Below the pieces are notes generated by a model. The model saw only the letters and a program-made list of their open reading frames with translations, made no database searches and had not been told where the DNA came from. From the NCBI GenBank assembly GCA_002842465.1, contig PHDA01000012.1, positions 1 through 64,000 on the forward strand: a stretch of DNA of 64,000 bases, given 5' to 3'. A program made the position numbers and the translations under genes. Below are positions 1-10,298 of the stretch, in pieces (position 1 is the first letter of the stretch; every line of letters begins with the position of its first letter). Origin of the DNA: Bacteroidetes bacterium HGW-Bacteroidetes-7 (lineage in GTDB: Bacteria > Bacteroidota > Bacteroidia > Bacteroidales > UBA932).

Positions 1-215
1 CTGAAAAGAACTTCGGTTCCGATCTTCAGTATGTTTCCGGTGGTTTGGGGTTCAGATCAGGCAAAGGTACATTTATTGATTTAGCCTTCCAGAAAAGGCT
101 TAACACAAACGAAAATTACTCATTATACGAAGATTATACAAATCATGCTGCACCAGTTGCAACTCAGGAGTCTTCTGGATGGAAGATACTTATGACACTG
201 GGATTCAGATTTTAA
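1..215 (+). CDS. C-terminal fragment of OmpP1/FadL-type outer-membrane barrel protein
   Basis: An open frame enters from the left edge (codons in frame from base 3) and ends at TAA 213-215. About 70 residues are visible. Alternating hydrophobic and polar beta strands, a GLGFR strand and a final strand ending in G-F-R-F with terminal phenylalanine are typical of an outer-membrane beta barrel that is folded by the BAM machinery. The pattern and the glycine-rich strand resemble the OmpP1/FadL/TodX hydrocarbon or fatty-acid channel family, but the family call rests on the tail only. The stop overlaps the stop of the convergent wbqC gene. Confidence 0.6.
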   Translation, partial: EKNFGSDLQYVSGGLGFRSGKGTFIDLAFQKRLNTNENYSLYEDYTNHAAPVATQESSGWKILMTLGFRF

Positions 216-841
216 TCAATTAAAAGATATCTTAATGATTCAGGGCCTTCGTTAAAGAGGAGGTCAATAGCAGAAAGATTTTCTTTAAAATCAAATTTAT
301 GGGCGAATACCTGATGGTATCGCCCTTTTTTATTTGCGTCAACGAAGGGTGTTTTTTGTTTTGGGTGAATTGAAAAGCGAAAGTCGTCTACTGTTTTCTC
401 AGCGTTAAAAAATTCCGTAAATGAGATATCTGAAGGTAACCCTAAGGAGTCAAGTATAAGTTTGGTCAGGGCAGTATTGAATTCGAAAAGAGTATCAGCT
501 CTGTTTTCATAAAAGGGTCTGAAATCCTCTTTATAATACTCAAAGAAAGGAGATGACTGGTATGCAGAGACTATTGCCCCCCAGTGTGTTTTTTGCCAGT
601 TGACAGAATTGTCAACCTTGATACTTTTTATCGGGACTGAGTGTCCTCCCGATCGATCTACCGGGATGGACAAAGATAAAGGGCCGTTGGCACTTAAAAT
701 GTGACAACGGCTCCTGTAAGATTGTTTTTGATATTTTTCCCACTGCTCAATTTCCCACTTATCTGCCCTTGCAATTACTCTGAAATAATCTACAGGTGGC
801 AGATATGCTGTAGTCAGCAGTGCCATATGAATCTTATTCAT
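212..841 (-). CDS. WbqC-like family protein
   Basis: The 209-residue product matches the WbqC-like family: an N-terminal LLTTAYLPPVDYF segment, KQSYRSRCHI, and an ANG..LSIPV segment, all in the usual order. The family is linked by its genome context to O-antigen or surface glycan biosynthesis, but no reaction is established. Start chosen at ATG 841, which overlaps the lpxA stop by 8 bases (coding GATGAATAA), typical of translational coupling; an upstream in-frame ATG at 856 and a downstream one at 826 are alternatives. It is the last gene of the lipid A operon and ends against the convergent outer-membrane protein gene. Confidence 0.8.
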   Translation of the reverse strand: MNKIHMALLTTAYLPPVDYFRVIARADKWEIEQWEKYQKQSYRSRCHILSANGPLSLSIPVDRSGGHSVPIKSIKVDNSVNWQKTHWGAIVSAYQSSPFFEYYKEDFRPFYENRADTLFEFNTALTKLILDSLGLPSDISFTEFFNAEKTVDDFRFSIHPKQKTPFVDANKKGRYHQVFAHKFDFKENLSAIDLLFNEGPESLRYLLID

Positions 842-1625
842 CAATGGTATCAACACTTCCTCTGATTATGCCCCTTTTTGATGTACGAATGAAATCAACA
901 ATCATCCTTTTTTCTGGTGTCTCATCAAACATTGCCTCAACTTTATCACATGCATCTGTTGTATTGAGGCCGTTATTGTATATTACCTTGTATATGTCCC
1001 TTATTTCGTCAATTTTTTCGTTTGAAAAGCCTCTTCTTTTAAGGCCTATCACATTTACACCACCAAAGGCCAATGGTCTTTTTCCTGCTATAATAAAAGG
1101 TGGTACATCTTTACCAATCATTGAACCTCCTGAAAGCATAGAGTGTGCACCTATTTTGGTAAACTGATGTGCAGCTGAGTGCCCCCCGATTATTACATAT
1201 TCATCAATATCAGAAACACCTGCTATTCCAACATAGCTCACAAGAACTACATTGTCGGCAATATGACAGTCATGGGCAATGTGAGCATAAGACATTATCA
1301 TACAGTTTTTACCAACTTTTGTAGTCCCTCTGCCACTTGTTAATGTTCCTCTGTTTATGGTAACATATTCTCGAATAATTGTGTTGTCACCTATCTCTAC
1401 ATAGGTTAATTCTCCACCAAATTTATAATCCTGTGGCTCGCCTCCGATGATTGCACCGGGATATATCCTGCAATTTTTTCCGATTTTTACGTTGTCCATT
1501 ATTGTTGCATGGGGGCCAATCCAGCTCCCTTCACCAATTTCGACATTTCCGGCAATATATGAGAAGGGATCAATTTTTACATTGGTCCCAATTTTTGCAT
1601 CGGGGTGTATATAAGATAAATTCAT
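834..1625 (-). CDS. lpxA: UDP-N-acetylglucosamine O-acyltransferase LpxA
   Basis: First committed acyl transfer of lipid A synthesis: moves a 3-hydroxyacyl chain from ACP to UDP-GlcNAc in the cytoplasm. The 263-residue length is normal for the family. Residues 1-190 are hexapeptide repeats ([IV]G-x4) that build a left-handed beta helix; the AHIAHDC motif at about residues 114-120 contains the catalytic histidine (H118, equivalent to E. coli H125). The helical C-terminal domain follows. The gene lies 6 bases after lpxC/fabZ and overlaps wbqC, so the set is almost certainly one transcript. Confidence 0.97.
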   Translation of the reverse strand: MNLSYIHPDAKIGTNVKIDPFSYIAGNVEIGEGSWIGPHATIMDNVKIGKNCRIYPGAIIGGEPQDYKFGGELTYVEIGDNTIIREYVTINRGTLTSGRGTTKVGKNCMIMSYAHIAHDCHIADNVVLVSYVGIAGVSDIDEYVIIGGHSAAHQFTKIGAHSMLSGGSMIGKDVPPFIIAGKRPLAFGGVNVIGLKRRGFSNEKIDEIRDIYKVIYNNGLNTTDACDKVEAMFDETPEKRMIVDFIRTSKRGIIRGSVDTIDE

Positions 1626-1631
1626 AAATAT

Positions 1632-3029
1632 CTATTCCTTGTTTTTAATTACCTGGGCAACCATATCGGCTTCGCAGGCAAGCGAATTTCCAACAAATAC
1701 CTCACCTCTCATTGAAACAATGGATCTTCTCAATGGGGCTGTTAATGTTAGAACAATTGTTAGTACATCGCCGGGCACAACCTTCCTTTTAAATTTTGCA
1801 TTATCAATTTTTGCAAAATATGTTGAGTATTTGTCAGGTTCATCAAGGTCTGATAACACCAGAATACCTCCAACCTGAGCCATCGCTTCAATAATCAGGA
1901 CGCCGGGCATTACGGGTTCATCGGGAAAGTGTCCCAGGAAAAAGCCTTCGTTTATTCCGATAGTCTTAATACCAACAACTCTTTCGTGTCCTAGTTCAAT
2001 AATTCTGTCTACCATTAAGAAAGGAGGCCTGTGAGGCAGTAGTTTTTTTATGCCGGCGATATCGATTACAGGTAGATCATCCGGATTATAGCGCGGGATA
2101 CCAGCCAATTTTGCATTCTCTTTTTCAGCAGATTTTATCATAGCTGCAACTTTAGTATTTATTTTATGTCCTGGTTTCACTGCAGAAACCTTACCAATTA
2201 TTTTTACTCCTGATAAAGCAAGATCACCCAATAAATCAGCCAGTTTATGCCTTGCACATTCGTTGGAGAATCTTGGTTCATCAATATTTACATATCCTTG
2301 TTTAACAGACTTAATCTGTTCCCTGCTAAAAATTTTACTTAGATTAACAAGTTCGTCTTCTGAGAGAGGTTTTTCGGCAATTACAATTGCGTTGTCAATA
2401 TCCCCTCCCTTAATAAGATTATTTTTAAAGAGCATCTCCAAGTCGTGCATAAAGACAAATGTCCTGCAGGGGGCAATCTCTTTTGTATAATCGGTATCTT
2501 TAGTATAGCGGGCAAACTGGGTTCCAAGTACCTTTGAGTTGAAGTCAATCATCACATCTGCTGAGAATGTATCATCCGGAAAAATTGTAATTTCCGAACC
2601 AGTTTCCTCATCTTTGTAATGAATTTTCTCCTTTACAACAAACACTCTCTTTACAGCACTCTGCTCAACCAGCCCATCTGACGCAATCGGCTCTGCATAA
2701 GGCGCTGTACTTCCATCAAGAATAGGAACTTCGTCTCCGTCAATTTCTATAAGCACATTATCTGCACCAAGAGCATAAAGGGCAGACATCACATGTTCGA
2801 CAGTTGAGATTCTTGCACCGGAAGCCTCCAGTACGGTACCTCTGTCGGTAAATTTTACATTATCGGCAGAAGCTTCAATTGTAGGTTTTCCCTCAATATC
2901 AGTTCTGCGGAATTTTATACCGTGATTCTCAGGGGCAGGTAAAAGGCGCATTGTTACATTGCTACCTGTGTGTAATCCTTTGCCTCTGAAAGTGTAGATA
3001 TTTTTGATTGTCTGTTGGTTTGCCTGCAT
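1632..3029 (-). CDS. lpxC/fabZ: Bifunctional LpxC deacetylase / FabZ dehydratase
   Basis: Fusion of UDP-3-O-acyl-GlcNAc deacetylase (residues about 1-305) with (3R)-hydroxyacyl-ACP dehydratase (about 325-465), a domain arrangement characteristic of Bacteroidota. LpxC zinc ligands are visible as H79 in STVEHVMSAL and H261/D265 in RHKLAD, with catalytic histidine in GHKINT. FabZ shows LLPHRPPFLMVDR, the active-site H367 in GHFPDEPVMPG and E381 in IEAMAQ. ATG 3029 is preferred because it puts the zinc histidine at the canonical position 79; the longer reading to 3044 would need a GTG start. The fusion couples commitment to lipid A with fatty-acid elongation. Confidence 0.97.
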   Translation of the reverse strand: MQANQQTIKNIYTFRGKGLHTGSNVTMRLLPAPENHGIKFRRTDIEGKPTIEASADNVKFTDRGTVLEASGARISTVEHVMSALYALGADNVLIEIDGDEVPILDGSTAPYAEPIASDGLVEQSAVKRVFVVKEKIHYKDEETGSEITIFPDDTFSADVMIDFNSKVLGTQFARYTKDTDYTKEIAPCRTFVFMHDLEMLFKNNLIKGGDIDNAIVIAEKPLSEDELVNLSKIFSREQIKSVKQGYVNIDEPRFSNECARHKLADLLGDLALSGVKIIGKVSAVKPGHKINTKVAAMIKSAEKENAKLAGIPRYNPDDLPVIDIAGIKKLLPHRPPFLMVDRIIELGHERVVGIKTIGINEGFFLGHFPDEPVMPGVLIIEAMAQVGGILVLSDLDEPDKYSTYFAKIDNAKFKRKVVPGDVLTIVLTLTAPLRRSIVSMRGEVFVGNSLACEADMVAQVIKNKE

Positions 3030-3076
3030 ACAGATTTGGTTCACTCTTAATAACCCACAAAGTTAGAAAATTTCAC

Positions 3077-4072
3077 TTATCTTTTGTGTAACTTTCTGAA
3101 TATTGCATAAGCCTTCATATACTCTTTAGCATCTAAAGCCGGGCTTCCGAGCAAAGTCTTACCCTCCTCCTTCACGCTTGACATTAAGCCTGCCTGAGCA
3201 CCAACTATTGTTTTATTGGCTATAGAGATATGGCCGGCAACTCCAACCTGTCCTCCAAACATACATCCCTCGCCCACTCTGGCCGACCCTGCGAATCCGG
3301 TCTGCCCTGCAATAACAGTATTTTTTCCAATCTCTACATTATGGGCTATCATCACCAAATTATCAATTTTTACCCCCTCTCGAATAATAGTTGACCCGAT
3401 AGATGCTTTGTCAATGGTTGTGTTTGCTCCAATTTCACAATTATCTTCAATTACAACATTACCTGTTTGAGGTATCTTTTTGTAGGTACCATCTTCCATT
3501 GGTGCAAATCCAAATCCATCTGCTCCAATAACCGCGTTGGCATGAATAATACAATTAGACCCAACTTTGCATCCGGCATAAATTTTAACACCCGGGTAAA
3601 GTATTGTATTCGAGCCAACCTCAGCACCTTCACCTATATAACATTGTGGATATATTTGTGTATCTGAGCCAACTATAGCCTTTTTTGAGATAACTGCACC
3701 TGTTCCAATATAGCAACCTTTCCCGGTTTTTGCACTCCAGGCAATTTTGGCTCCAAACGAGCGGCCTCTCTTTCTGTTTGATTTTAGCGAATCAAACAAT
3801 TCAAGAACCGCAGCAATTGCCCTGTATGCATCCTCAACTTTAATCAAGGTGGCATCAACCTCTTTTGAGGGTTCAAACGTCTTGTTTACTATTATTATAC
3901 TCGCACGACAAGTATAGAAAAAACTCTCATATTTTGGATTACCCAGAAATGCAAGAGTGTTTGGTTTTGCAGATTCTATTCTTGCAACTGAGCATACCTT
4001 TACTCCCGGATCACCTGAAATTTCTCCACCAATGTGGTCTGCTATATATTGAGCTGTAAGTTCCATATTCAT
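3077..4072 (-). CDS. lpxD: UDP-3-O-acylglucosamine N-acyltransferase LpxD
   Basis: Third acyl step of lipid A synthesis. The 331 residues contain the N-terminal uridine-binding domain (about 1-100), then a long series of hexapeptide repeats forming the left-handed beta helix, with the catalytic-histidine segment [12 protein letters not shown] and a C-terminal helix ([15 protein letters not shown]). The start ATG at 4072 shares one base with the stop of the upstream HD hydrolase (TAATG), showing tight coupling; ATG 4066 is a second possible start. Confidence 0.96.
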   Translation of the reverse strand: MNMELTAQYIADHIGGEISGDPGVKVCSVARIESAKPNTLAFLGNPKYESFFYTCRASIIIVNKTFEPSKEVDATLIKVEDAYRAIAAVLELFDSLKSNRKRGRSFGAKIAWSAKTGKGCYIGTGAVISKKAIVGSDTQIYPQCYIGEGAEVGSNTILYPGVKIYAGCKVGSNCIIHANAVIGADGFGFAPMEDGTYKKIPQTGNVVIEDNCEIGANTTIDKASIGSTIIREGVKIDNLVMIAHNVEIGKNTVIAGQTGFAGSARVGEGCMFGGQVGVAGHISIANKTIVGAQAGLMSSVKEEGKTLLGSPALDAKEYMKAYAIFRKLHKR

Positions 4073-5313
4073 TATTTTAATTTAGCCCTGCAAAGAAAGT
4101 GCTTTTTTGTTATCTGTGAAAAGGCTTTAGCCGATAACATATCTGAAATTTTGTACACATCATTTGTGGTGCCGTCCTTGTTAATTATCTTAATCTCTCC
4201 CTCTGCAGAATCATATCCTTTATTTAGAACCTCTCCCTTATTTACAAAATAGCAGATATTTTCTTCTGTTATATCACTGCCAAATATTTGCCAATATTCG
4301 TCACGGAATATGTTACATGCATCATTAAAATGAGTCTCATCAACAGGTTCGTTTGAGAGAATTAGCTTTGGCAATCTTCTTTCCGTCAACATTTTGCATA
4401 ATAACGACAAAACATTATCGTTTGAGTACTGCCACTGTTTTATGGCAGACATAACATCTGTATCATCCAAACGTGTAAACATCTCAAGCACCTCCCTTGT
4501 CGAGAAACTTTCAGGGGTAAATTCTCTGGAAAGAAAATAACAGATGGCTGGCGAACCGGGTAAAACCTCTCCTGATTTGGTCATAGTACGTGCCCGGCGA
4601 AATATTGACATAAGCAGCTGCTCAGCAGCAATAACGGTTTTGTGGAGGTAAACCTGCCAATACATTAACCTTCTGGATATAAGAAACTTCTCAACCGAGT
4701 ATATCCCCTTTTCTTCAATTACCAGATTATTGTGGTCAACCGACATCATTTTAATGATTCTTTCAAGACCAATCATCCCCTCAGCCACCCCTGAAAAGAA
4801 GCTGTCACGCTTTAGGTAATCAAGTCGGTCAACATCAAGCTGGCCAGATATAAGCTGGTGTAGAAATTTTTTCTCATAACTCCCTTCAAAGATAGAAATT
4901 GCTAAATCTAACCTACCATTAAGGCTTTCATTAATCTCCCTCATTAAGGCAAGAGAAATTTCTTCGTGTGAAACTCCGCTTATAATATTGTTTTCCAGCG
5001 CATGGCTGTACGGCCCGTGACCTATATCATGCATCAAAATTGCAGAGAGAGCAGCCTCCTCCTCTACTTGGTCAATTTCAATTCCCTTGATGCGCAAAAC
5101 TACAATAGCCTCCTGCATAAGATGCATGGCTCCAAGTGCGTGTGATAGTCTTGAGTGTGTAGCTCCCGGATATACAAGATTTGTAAAGCCCAGTTGCTTA
5201 ATATCTCTTAACCTTTGAAAATATGGGTGCTCAATTATCTCCTGTACAGTACCTGATGGTATGTTTATGAATCCGTGAACCGGATCGTTGATAATTTTGA
5301 ATCTGCTTATCAT
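4072..5313 (-). CDS. HD-domain phosphohydrolase
   Basis: A 413-residue HD-superfamily metal-dependent phosphohydrolase. The opening [10 protein letters not shown], then [24 protein letters not shown] and the [13 protein letters not shown] metal-binding motif match the dGTPase-like/YdhJ-type family found next to lpxD in many Bacteroidota. The expected role is hydrolysis of a (deoxy)nucleoside triphosphate or related phosphate; the substrate cannot be read from the sequence. It is first in the lipid A operon and is divergent from rimP across about 100 bases. Confidence 0.88.
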   Translation of the reverse strand: MISRFKIINDPVHGFINIPSGTVQEIIEHPYFQRLRDIKQLGFTNLVYPGATHSRLSHALGAMHLMQEAIVVLRIKGIEIDQVEEEAALSAILMHDIGHGPYSHALENNIISGVSHEEISLALMREINESLNGRLDLAISIFEGSYEKKFLHQLISGQLDVDRLDYLKRDSFFSGVAEGMIGLERIIKMMSVDHNNLVIEEKGIYSVEKFLISRRLMYWQVYLHKTVIAAEQLLMSIFRRARTMTKSGEVLPGSPAICYFLSREFTPESFSTREVLEMFTRLDDTDVMSAIKQWQYSNDNVLSLLCKMLTERRLPKLILSNEPVDETHFNDACNIFRDEYWQIFGSDITEENICYFVNKGEVLNKGYDSAEGEIKIINKDGTTNDVYKISDMLSAKAFSQITKKHFLCRAKLK

Positions 5314-5343
5314 AATGTAAAATTACAATAATATTAAAAATTT

Positions 5344-5374
5344 TTGCCTATAATCAAAAATATAAATATCTTTG
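5344..5374 (+). promoter_or_regulatory. Promoter for rimP-nusA-infB
   Basis: TTG at 5344-5346, a 20-base spacer and TATCTTTG at 5367-5374 fit the Bacteroidota housekeeping sigma consensus (TTTG / TAnnTTTG). Transcription would begin about 7 bases downstream, leaving a roughly 60-base leader that contains the hairpin at 5400-5422. Confidence 0.65.
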
Positions 5375-5399
5375 CAACGGTTTAGAGCAACAGAGAGAT

Positions 5400-5422
5400 A
5401 AGGGGACAACGGATGTCCCCTT
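5400..5422 (+). promoter_or_regulatory. Hairpin in rimP leader RNA
   Basis: An almost perfect palindrome, AAGGGGACA - ACGGA - TGTCCCCTT, sits 20 bases upstream of the preferred rimP ATG. It is followed by TTATTTATT rather than a solid T tract, so it could be an attenuator, an mRNA-stabilising 5' hairpin or a protein-binding site. The alternative rimP start at 5413 lies inside it. Confidence 0.5.
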
Positions 5423-5442
5423 ATTTATTAAATTTATTTAAG

Positions 5443-5910
5443 ATGATTTTAAAGGAAGATATTTGGGCTCTTATTGGAGATTATCTGGATCAAAACTCTC
5501 TTTTTCCAGTAGAGATAACAATCAGCAAAGAGAATGACATTGAGGTAACGATTGATTCATTCGGCAGGGTTGATATAGCAAACTGTGTGGCAATAAGCAA
5601 GATAATAGAGAAAGGGTTTGATCGTGAGTCCGAAGATTATTCACTGACAGTTACCTCTGCAGGTCTTGACCAATCATTTAAGGTTTTTGAGCAATACAAA
5701 AAATTCCTTAATAAAGATGTGGAGGTTGTCTTAAAAAACGGCAGAAAACAGACAGGTATGCTAACAAGGGCAACAGAAGAGGAGATTGAACTGACATTTT
5801 ATAAATTAGAAAAAATCGAGGGAAAGAAGAAAAAGGAAAAAATCGAAATTGTATCTGTTTTTCCTCTTTCCGACGTTAAAAGCACAAAACCGTTTATTAA
5901 CTTCAAGTAA
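5443..5910 (+). CDS. rimP: Ribosome maturation factor RimP
   Basis: 30S subunit maturation factor of about 155 residues, the normal length. The N-terminal alpha/beta domain shows FPVEITISKENDIEVTIDS and ISKIIEKGFD, and the middle contains the conserved YSLTVTSAGLD (family motif LEVSSPGLD), then a C-terminal SH3-like beta domain rich in lysine. ATG 5443 is chosen over 5413 because the upstream start would lie in the leader hairpin and would add residues atypical of the family. First gene of the rimP-nusA-infB operon, an order conserved across bacteria. Confidence 0.95.
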   Translation: MILKEDIWALIGDYLDQNSLFPVEITISKENDIEVTIDSFGRVDIANCVAISKIIEKGFDRESEDYSLTVTSAGLDQSFKVFEQYKKFLNKDVEVVLKNGRKQTGMLTRATEEEIELTFYKLEKIEGKKKKEKIEIVSVFPLSDVKSTKPFINFK

Positions 5911-5933
5911 AATTTAATAGAAATTTACCTAAT

Positions 5934-7163
5934 ATGGAAGGGTTAAATTTAATCAGCACATTTGCTGAATTTAAAGAGTTAAAGAATATCGACCGCCCTA
6001 CAATGATGAGCGTACTGGAGGATGTTTTCCGCAATCAGCTTATTAAAATGTACGGAACTGCCGATAACTTTGACATTATCATAAACATAGACAAAGGCGA
6101 CTTTGAGATATGGAGGAACAGAGTGGTTGTGGAGGTTGTAGAAGATGCAAGCACACAAATATCTTACGAAGAGGTTTCAAAGATTGACAATTCTTACGAA
6201 ATTGGAGAGGAGTATGTAGAAGAGGTGAAGCTTTCGAGCTTTGGCAGGCGCGGAATACTCAATCTCAGGCAAAACCTTTCCGGCAGAATCATGGATATTG
6301 AAAAAGCAAACCTCTACACCAGATACATGGAGAGAATCGGAGAGATTGTTGTAGGAGAGGTGTATCAAGTGTGGAAAAAAGAGGTGCTGGTTATGGATGA
6401 GGACGGAAATGAACTTCTGCTTCCAAAGACAGAACAGATACCATCTGACTTTTTCAGAAAAGGTGATACAGTAAGAGCAGTTGTCTCAACTGTTGAGATG
6501 AAAAACAATAACCCGATGATTATTCTTTCCAGAACGGCCGAATCGTTCCTTGAAAGGTTGTTTGAGCAGGAGGTTCCTGAGATATTTGACGGTCTCATCA
6601 CGATTAAGAAAATCGTAAGGATACCGGGTGAAAGAGCCAAGGTTGCCGTAGAATCATATGACGAGAGAATTGACCCGGTTGGTGCCTGCGTAGGTGTTAA
6701 AGGTTCAAGGATTCACGGTATAGTAAGGGAACTACGCAATGAAAACATTGACATTATAAACTGGACTGCCAATATGCAGCTTCTTATCCAAAGAGCGCTC
6801 AGTCCTGCTAAGATAATCTCCGTTAAGATAAACGAAGAGGAGAAGAGAGTCGGAGTATTTCTCAAGCCCGGAGATGTTTCCCTTGCAATAGGTAAAGGCG
6901 GCAGCAACATTAAGCTGGCCGGAATGCTTATAGGAATGGAAATTGACGTATTCCGCGATATCGAAGAGGAAGAAGAGGATGTACTTTTGACAGAGTTTAG
7001 TGACGAAATTGATGAATGGATAATTGCTGCTCTCAAAACTATTGGTTGCGATACTGCCAAAAGCGTTCTCGCACTGCCGGTTTCAGAAATAGTGAGAAGG
7101 GCTGACCTCGAAGAGGAGACAGTTATTGAAATACAGAGAATTCTTAGAGAGGAGTTCGAATAG
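5934..7163 (+). CDS. nusA: Transcription termination/antitermination protein NusA
   Basis: RNA-polymerase-binding elongation factor, 409 residues. Order of domains: N-terminal NusA domain (about 1-125, with RPTMMSVLEDVFRNQL), S1 RNA-binding domain (about 130-200), and two KH domains (ERAKVAVESYDERIDPVGACVGVKGSRI, then VSLAIGKGGSNIKLA). The C-terminal tail is acidic and short, as usual in Bacteroidota, without the repeated C-terminal domains of Proteobacteria. It lies between rimP and infB in the same transcript. Confidence 0.97.
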   Translation: MEGLNLISTFAEFKELKNIDRPTMMSVLEDVFRNQLIKMYGTADNFDIIINIDKGDFEIWRNRVVVEVVEDASTQISYEEVSKIDNSYEIGEEYVEEVKLSSFGRRGILNLRQNLSGRIMDIEKANLYTRYMERIGEIVVGEVYQVWKKEVLVMDEDGNELLLPKTEQIPSDFFRKGDTVRAVVSTVEMKNNNPMIILSRTAESFLERLFEQEVPEIFDGLITIKKIVRIPGERAKVAVESYDERIDPVGACVGVKGSRIHGIVRELRNENIDIINWTANMQLLIQRALSPAKIISVKINEEEKRVGVFLKPGDVSLAIGKGGSNIKLAGMLIGMEIDVFRDIEEEEEDVLLTEFSDEIDEWIIAALKTIGCDTAKSVLALPVSEIVRRADLEEETVIEIQRILREEFE

Positions 7164-7172
7164 ATTAACAAG

Positions 7173-7180
7173 AAGGGAGG
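7173..7180 (+). promoter_or_regulatory. Strong Shine-Dalgarno site before infB
   Basis: AAGGGAGG ends 6 bases before the infB ATG at 7187. Such a clear site is unusual here, where most genes have AT-rich leaders with no recognisable ribosome-binding site, and suggests high initiation on infB. Confidence 0.6.
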
Positions 7181-7186
7181 AAATAT

Positions 7187-10100
7187 ATGACAGTTAACGA
7201 AAGCATAAGAATAAACAAAGTTCTCAAGGAGTTCAACATCGGGCTGGGGACCCTTGTTGACTTTCTTAAAAGCAAAAAAATCGAGATTGAAGCCAATCCC
7301 GGTACCAAGATAACACCCGAAATGTACGAACTCGTTCAGAAAGAGTTTGGCAAAGAGTTGCTCATCAAGGAGCAATCAAAGAAGGTCGCTATCACGGTTA
7401 AGGATATTACAGATAAGGCTGAATCCCACAAAGAGGATGACTCAGACTCAGAAGATGAAATGCCTATTAAAGAGGTATTCATTAAAACCACTATTGCAGA
7501 ACCTCCAACTCCCAAGATTATTGGAAAAATCGATCTTTCCTCCCATGAAAGACCAAAGCACACATTCACTCCGGAACCCCATCCGGAAACTGTCATTGCA
7601 AAAGTGGTAACCGAACCTGAAGTTAAACCGGAAGTGAAACGTGAGGTTAAGCCGGAAGCTATAACTGAGGTTAAGGCTGAAGTTAAACCTGAGGTAGTAA
7701 CTGAAGTTAAACCTGAGATAGTAGCTGAAGTTAAACCTGAGATATCAACCAAAGTAACTCCGGAGTTAAAACCAGAAGTTATACAAGATGTCAAAATTGA
7801 GGTAATACCTGAAATTAAAGAAGAGGTAAAACCTGAAGTTAAACAAGAGGTAAAACCTGAAGTTAAAGTTGAGGTTACCCCTGAGGCACAACCTGAGGCA
7901 ATTAAAGAGATTATAATTGAACCTAAACCGGTAATCAAGCCGGAACCAACTTCTGAAGTTAAGCCCGAAGCAGCTAAAGTCCCTGAAGTATCACAGGTGA
8001 AAGAAATACCTGCTGAAAAGCCTGATTATAAATCACAAACAGAAAAAGAACAAAATATTGCGCCTGTGATAGAACACATAGAGACAAAAGTACAGAGGCT
8101 TGTAGGACCAAAAATCAGCGGAACACTTGACCTTTCGCAATTTGAAAAGAAAAAAAGTGAACCCAGACAAAACGGGAACGAAAGTCACAAGGGTAAGAGA
8201 GAGAGAATCAGAAAACCTCAAAAAGAGAAGGTTGATCTCTCAAAAGAGTCTAAGAACACTCCTGCAAGACCACTTCCTGACAGAAACAATATTCAGAAAA
8301 AGAATACAACCGGAAAACCACTTCCTAAAGAGAAGTTTAAACCGGTAAGAACTGAGGTTGACGAAGATCAGGTTCAGAAGCAGATAAAAGAGACCTACGC
8401 CAGAATGACCGAAGGTAAAGGAAAAGCAAAGGGTGCAAAATACAGAAAAGACAAAAGAGATCATGCATCACAAAAGCTTCAGGAAGAGCATGATATTGAA
8501 CAACTTTCAAGCTCAACCCTCAAGGTTACCGAATTTGTAACAGTTAATGACCTTGCCATTATGATGGACGTAGCCGTCATTAAAGTTATTGAGGCATGTA
8601 TGAACTTGGGTCTTATGGTATCCATTAACCAAAGATTGGACGCAGAGGCAATGGTTCTTGTTGCCGAAGAGTTTGGATTTAAAGTTGAGTTTGTGACTGC
8701 AGATATCCAGGATTCAATCCAGGAAGAGGAGGACGCCGAAGGAACCCTTGTAACAAGGCCACCTATCGTTACCGTAATGGGACACGTTGACCACGGAAAG
8801 ACCTCTTTGCTTGACCACATAAGAAAAGCCAACGTAATCGCCGGAGAGGCAGGGGGAATCACCCAGCACATCGGAGCCTATAATGTCAAGATAGCAAACG
8901 GAGAGAGAATCACATTTTTGGACACTCCGGGTCACGAAGCCTTTACGGCAATGCGTGCAAGGGGGGCAAAAGTAACCGACATTGCAATCATCATCATTGC
9001 TGCAGACGACGCAATAATGCCACAAACAAAAGAGGCAATAAACCACGCACAAGCAGCCGGAGTACCAATGATCTTTGCAATCAACAAGATTGACAAGCCC
9101 GGTGCTAATTCCGAAAGAATTCGCGAACAGCTTGCCAACATGAACCTGCTTGTCGAGGACTGGGGAGGAAAATACCAGTGTCAGGAGATATCAGCAAAAG
9201 AGGGTCTCAATGTGGATAAACTCCTTGAAAAGATACTTCTTGAATCAGAATTGCTGGATCTTAAAGCTAATCCTAACAAGAGAGCTAAAGGAACTATTAT
9301 AGAGAGTTCCCTTGACAAAGGAAGGGGATATTTAGCAACCGTTTTGGTACAATCCGGAACTCTGCACATTGGAGACATTCTGCTAAGCGGAAGTAACACC
9401 GGCAGAATAAAGGCTATGTTCAATGAGAGAGGGCAGAAAATAACCGTAGCCGGCCCATCATCACCAGTATCAATTCTCGGACTGAATGGAGCACCTGCTG
9501 CAGGAGAGCTCTTTAATGTAATGGAAGATGAAAAAGAGGCTAGAGATATTGCCAACAAGAGAGAACAGCTTATAAGAATACAGGGGCTAAAAACCCAGAA
9601 ACATATCACTCTTGAGGAGATAGGAAGGCGTATAGCCATCGGAAACTTCCAGGAGCTTAACATCATTGTTAAAGCAGACGTTGACGGCTCTATTGAAGCA
9701 CTATCTGATTCACTTATAAAACTCTCAACAGAAGAGGTACATGTAAATGTAATTCACAAAGCTGTTGGAGCTATTTCGGAATCAGATGTTTTGCTTGCTG
9801 CAGCCTCAAACGCAATCATCATAGGCTTCCAGGTAAGACCATCTACAAGTGCCAAGAAAATTGCCGATAAAGAACAGATAGAAATAAGGCTTTACTCTGT
9901 TATATATGACGCAATTAACGAGGTTAAAGATGGTATGGAGGGTATGCTCGCACCTGAGAAGAAAGAAGAGATTACAGCCACAGCAGAGGTAAGAGAGGTA
10001 TTCAGAATATCCAAAGTGGGTACTATTGCCGGATGTATGGTTAAAGAGGGTAAACTCACCAGAAACGCTAAGGTCAGAATAATTCGTGATGGAATTGTAA

Positions 10101-10261
10101 TCTATGCAGGTTCACTTGGGTCGCTTAAGCGATTCAAAGAGGATGTGAAGGAGGTTGCATCAGGATATGACTGCGGTCTTAACATTGATGGTTACAACGA
10201 TGTAAGAAACGGTGATATTATTGAAGCATACACAATTGTCGAAATAAAAAGAAAGCTGTAA
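7187..10261 (+). CDS. infB: Translation initiation factor IF-2
   Basis: GTPase that places initiator tRNA on the ribosome; 1024 residues. An IF2-N helical domain (about 1-60) is followed by a long charged linker (about 125-430) with dozens of degenerate KPEVK/EVKPE repeats, then a second IF2-N domain (about 440-495) and the GTPase. G1 is GHVDHGKT at 532-539, G3 is DTPGHEAF, and G4 is NKIDKP. Domains II, III and IV follow to the C-terminus. The repeated linker is expanded and low in complexity, as in other Bacteroidota IF-2 proteins, and is mirrored by long meaningless open frames on the opposite strand. Confidence 0.98.
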   Translation: MTVNESIRINKVLKEFNIGLGTLVDFLKSKKIEIEANPGTKITPEMYELVQKEFGKELLIKEQSKKVAITVKDITDKAESHKEDDSDSEDEMPIKEVFIKTTIAEPPTPKIIGKIDLSSHERPKHTFTPEPHPETVIAKVVTEPEVKPEVKREVKPEAITEVKAEVKPEVVTEVKPEIVAEVKPEISTKVTPELKPEVIQDVKIEVIPEIKEEVKPEVKQEVKPEVKVEVTPEAQPEAIKEIIIEPKPVIKPEPTSEVKPEAAKVPEVSQVKEIPAEKPDYKSQTEKEQNIAPVIEHIETKVQRLVGPKISGTLDLSQFEKKKSEPRQNGNESHKGKRERIRKPQKEKVDLSKESKNTPARPLPDRNNIQKKNTTGKPLPKEKFKPVRTEVDEDQVQKQIKETYARMTEGKGKAKGAKYRKDKRDHASQKLQEEHDIEQLSSSTLKVTEFVTVNDLAIMMDVAVIKVIEACMNLGLMVSINQRLDAEAMVLVAEEFGFKVEFVTADIQDSIQEEEDAEGTLVTRPPIVTVMGHVDHGKTSLLDHIRKANVIAGEAGGITQHIGAYNVKIANGERITFLDTPGHEAFTAMRARGAKVTDIAIIIIAADDAIMPQTKEAINHAQAAGVPMIFAINKIDKPGANSERIREQLANMNLLVEDWGGKYQCQEISAKEGLNVDKLLEKILLESELLDLKANPNKRAKGTIIESSLDKGRGYLATVLVQSGTLHIGDILLSGSNTGRIKAMFNERGQKITVAGPSSPVSILGLNGAPAAGELFNVMEDEKEARDIANKREQLIRIQGLKTQKHITLEEIGRRIAIGNFQELNIIVKADVDGSIEALSDSLIKLSTEEVHVNVIHKAVGAISESDVLLAAASNAIIIGFQVRPSTSAKKIADKEQIEIRLYSVIYDAINEVKDGMEGMLAPEKKEEITATAEVREVFRISKVGTIAGCMVKEGKLTRNAKVRIIRDGIVIYAGSLGSLKRFKEDVKEVASGYDCGLNIDGYNDVRNGDIIEAYTIVEIKRKL

Positions 10262-10282
10262 GGTTACTTACAGCTCTCTTTT
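10254..10282 (+). terminator. Intrinsic terminator of the rimP-nusA-infB operon
   Basis: AGCTGTAAG - GTTA - CTTACAGCT makes a 9-bp stem (10254-10275) followed by CTCTTTT. The left arm includes the last codons and stop of infB. The convergent murB gene ends 17 bases beyond it. Confidence 0.7.
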
Positions 10283-10298
10283 CTATATTTTACCCAAG

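Noticed and set aside
6713-7375. 220-codon open frame opposite nusA and infB
   Set aside because: Shadow of two well-supported genes; serine-rich translation typical of antisense frames.
7336-7938. 200-codon open frame opposite infB
   Set aside because: It is the mirror of the KPEV-repeat linker; its translation is a repetitive S/T/G-rich string with no family features.
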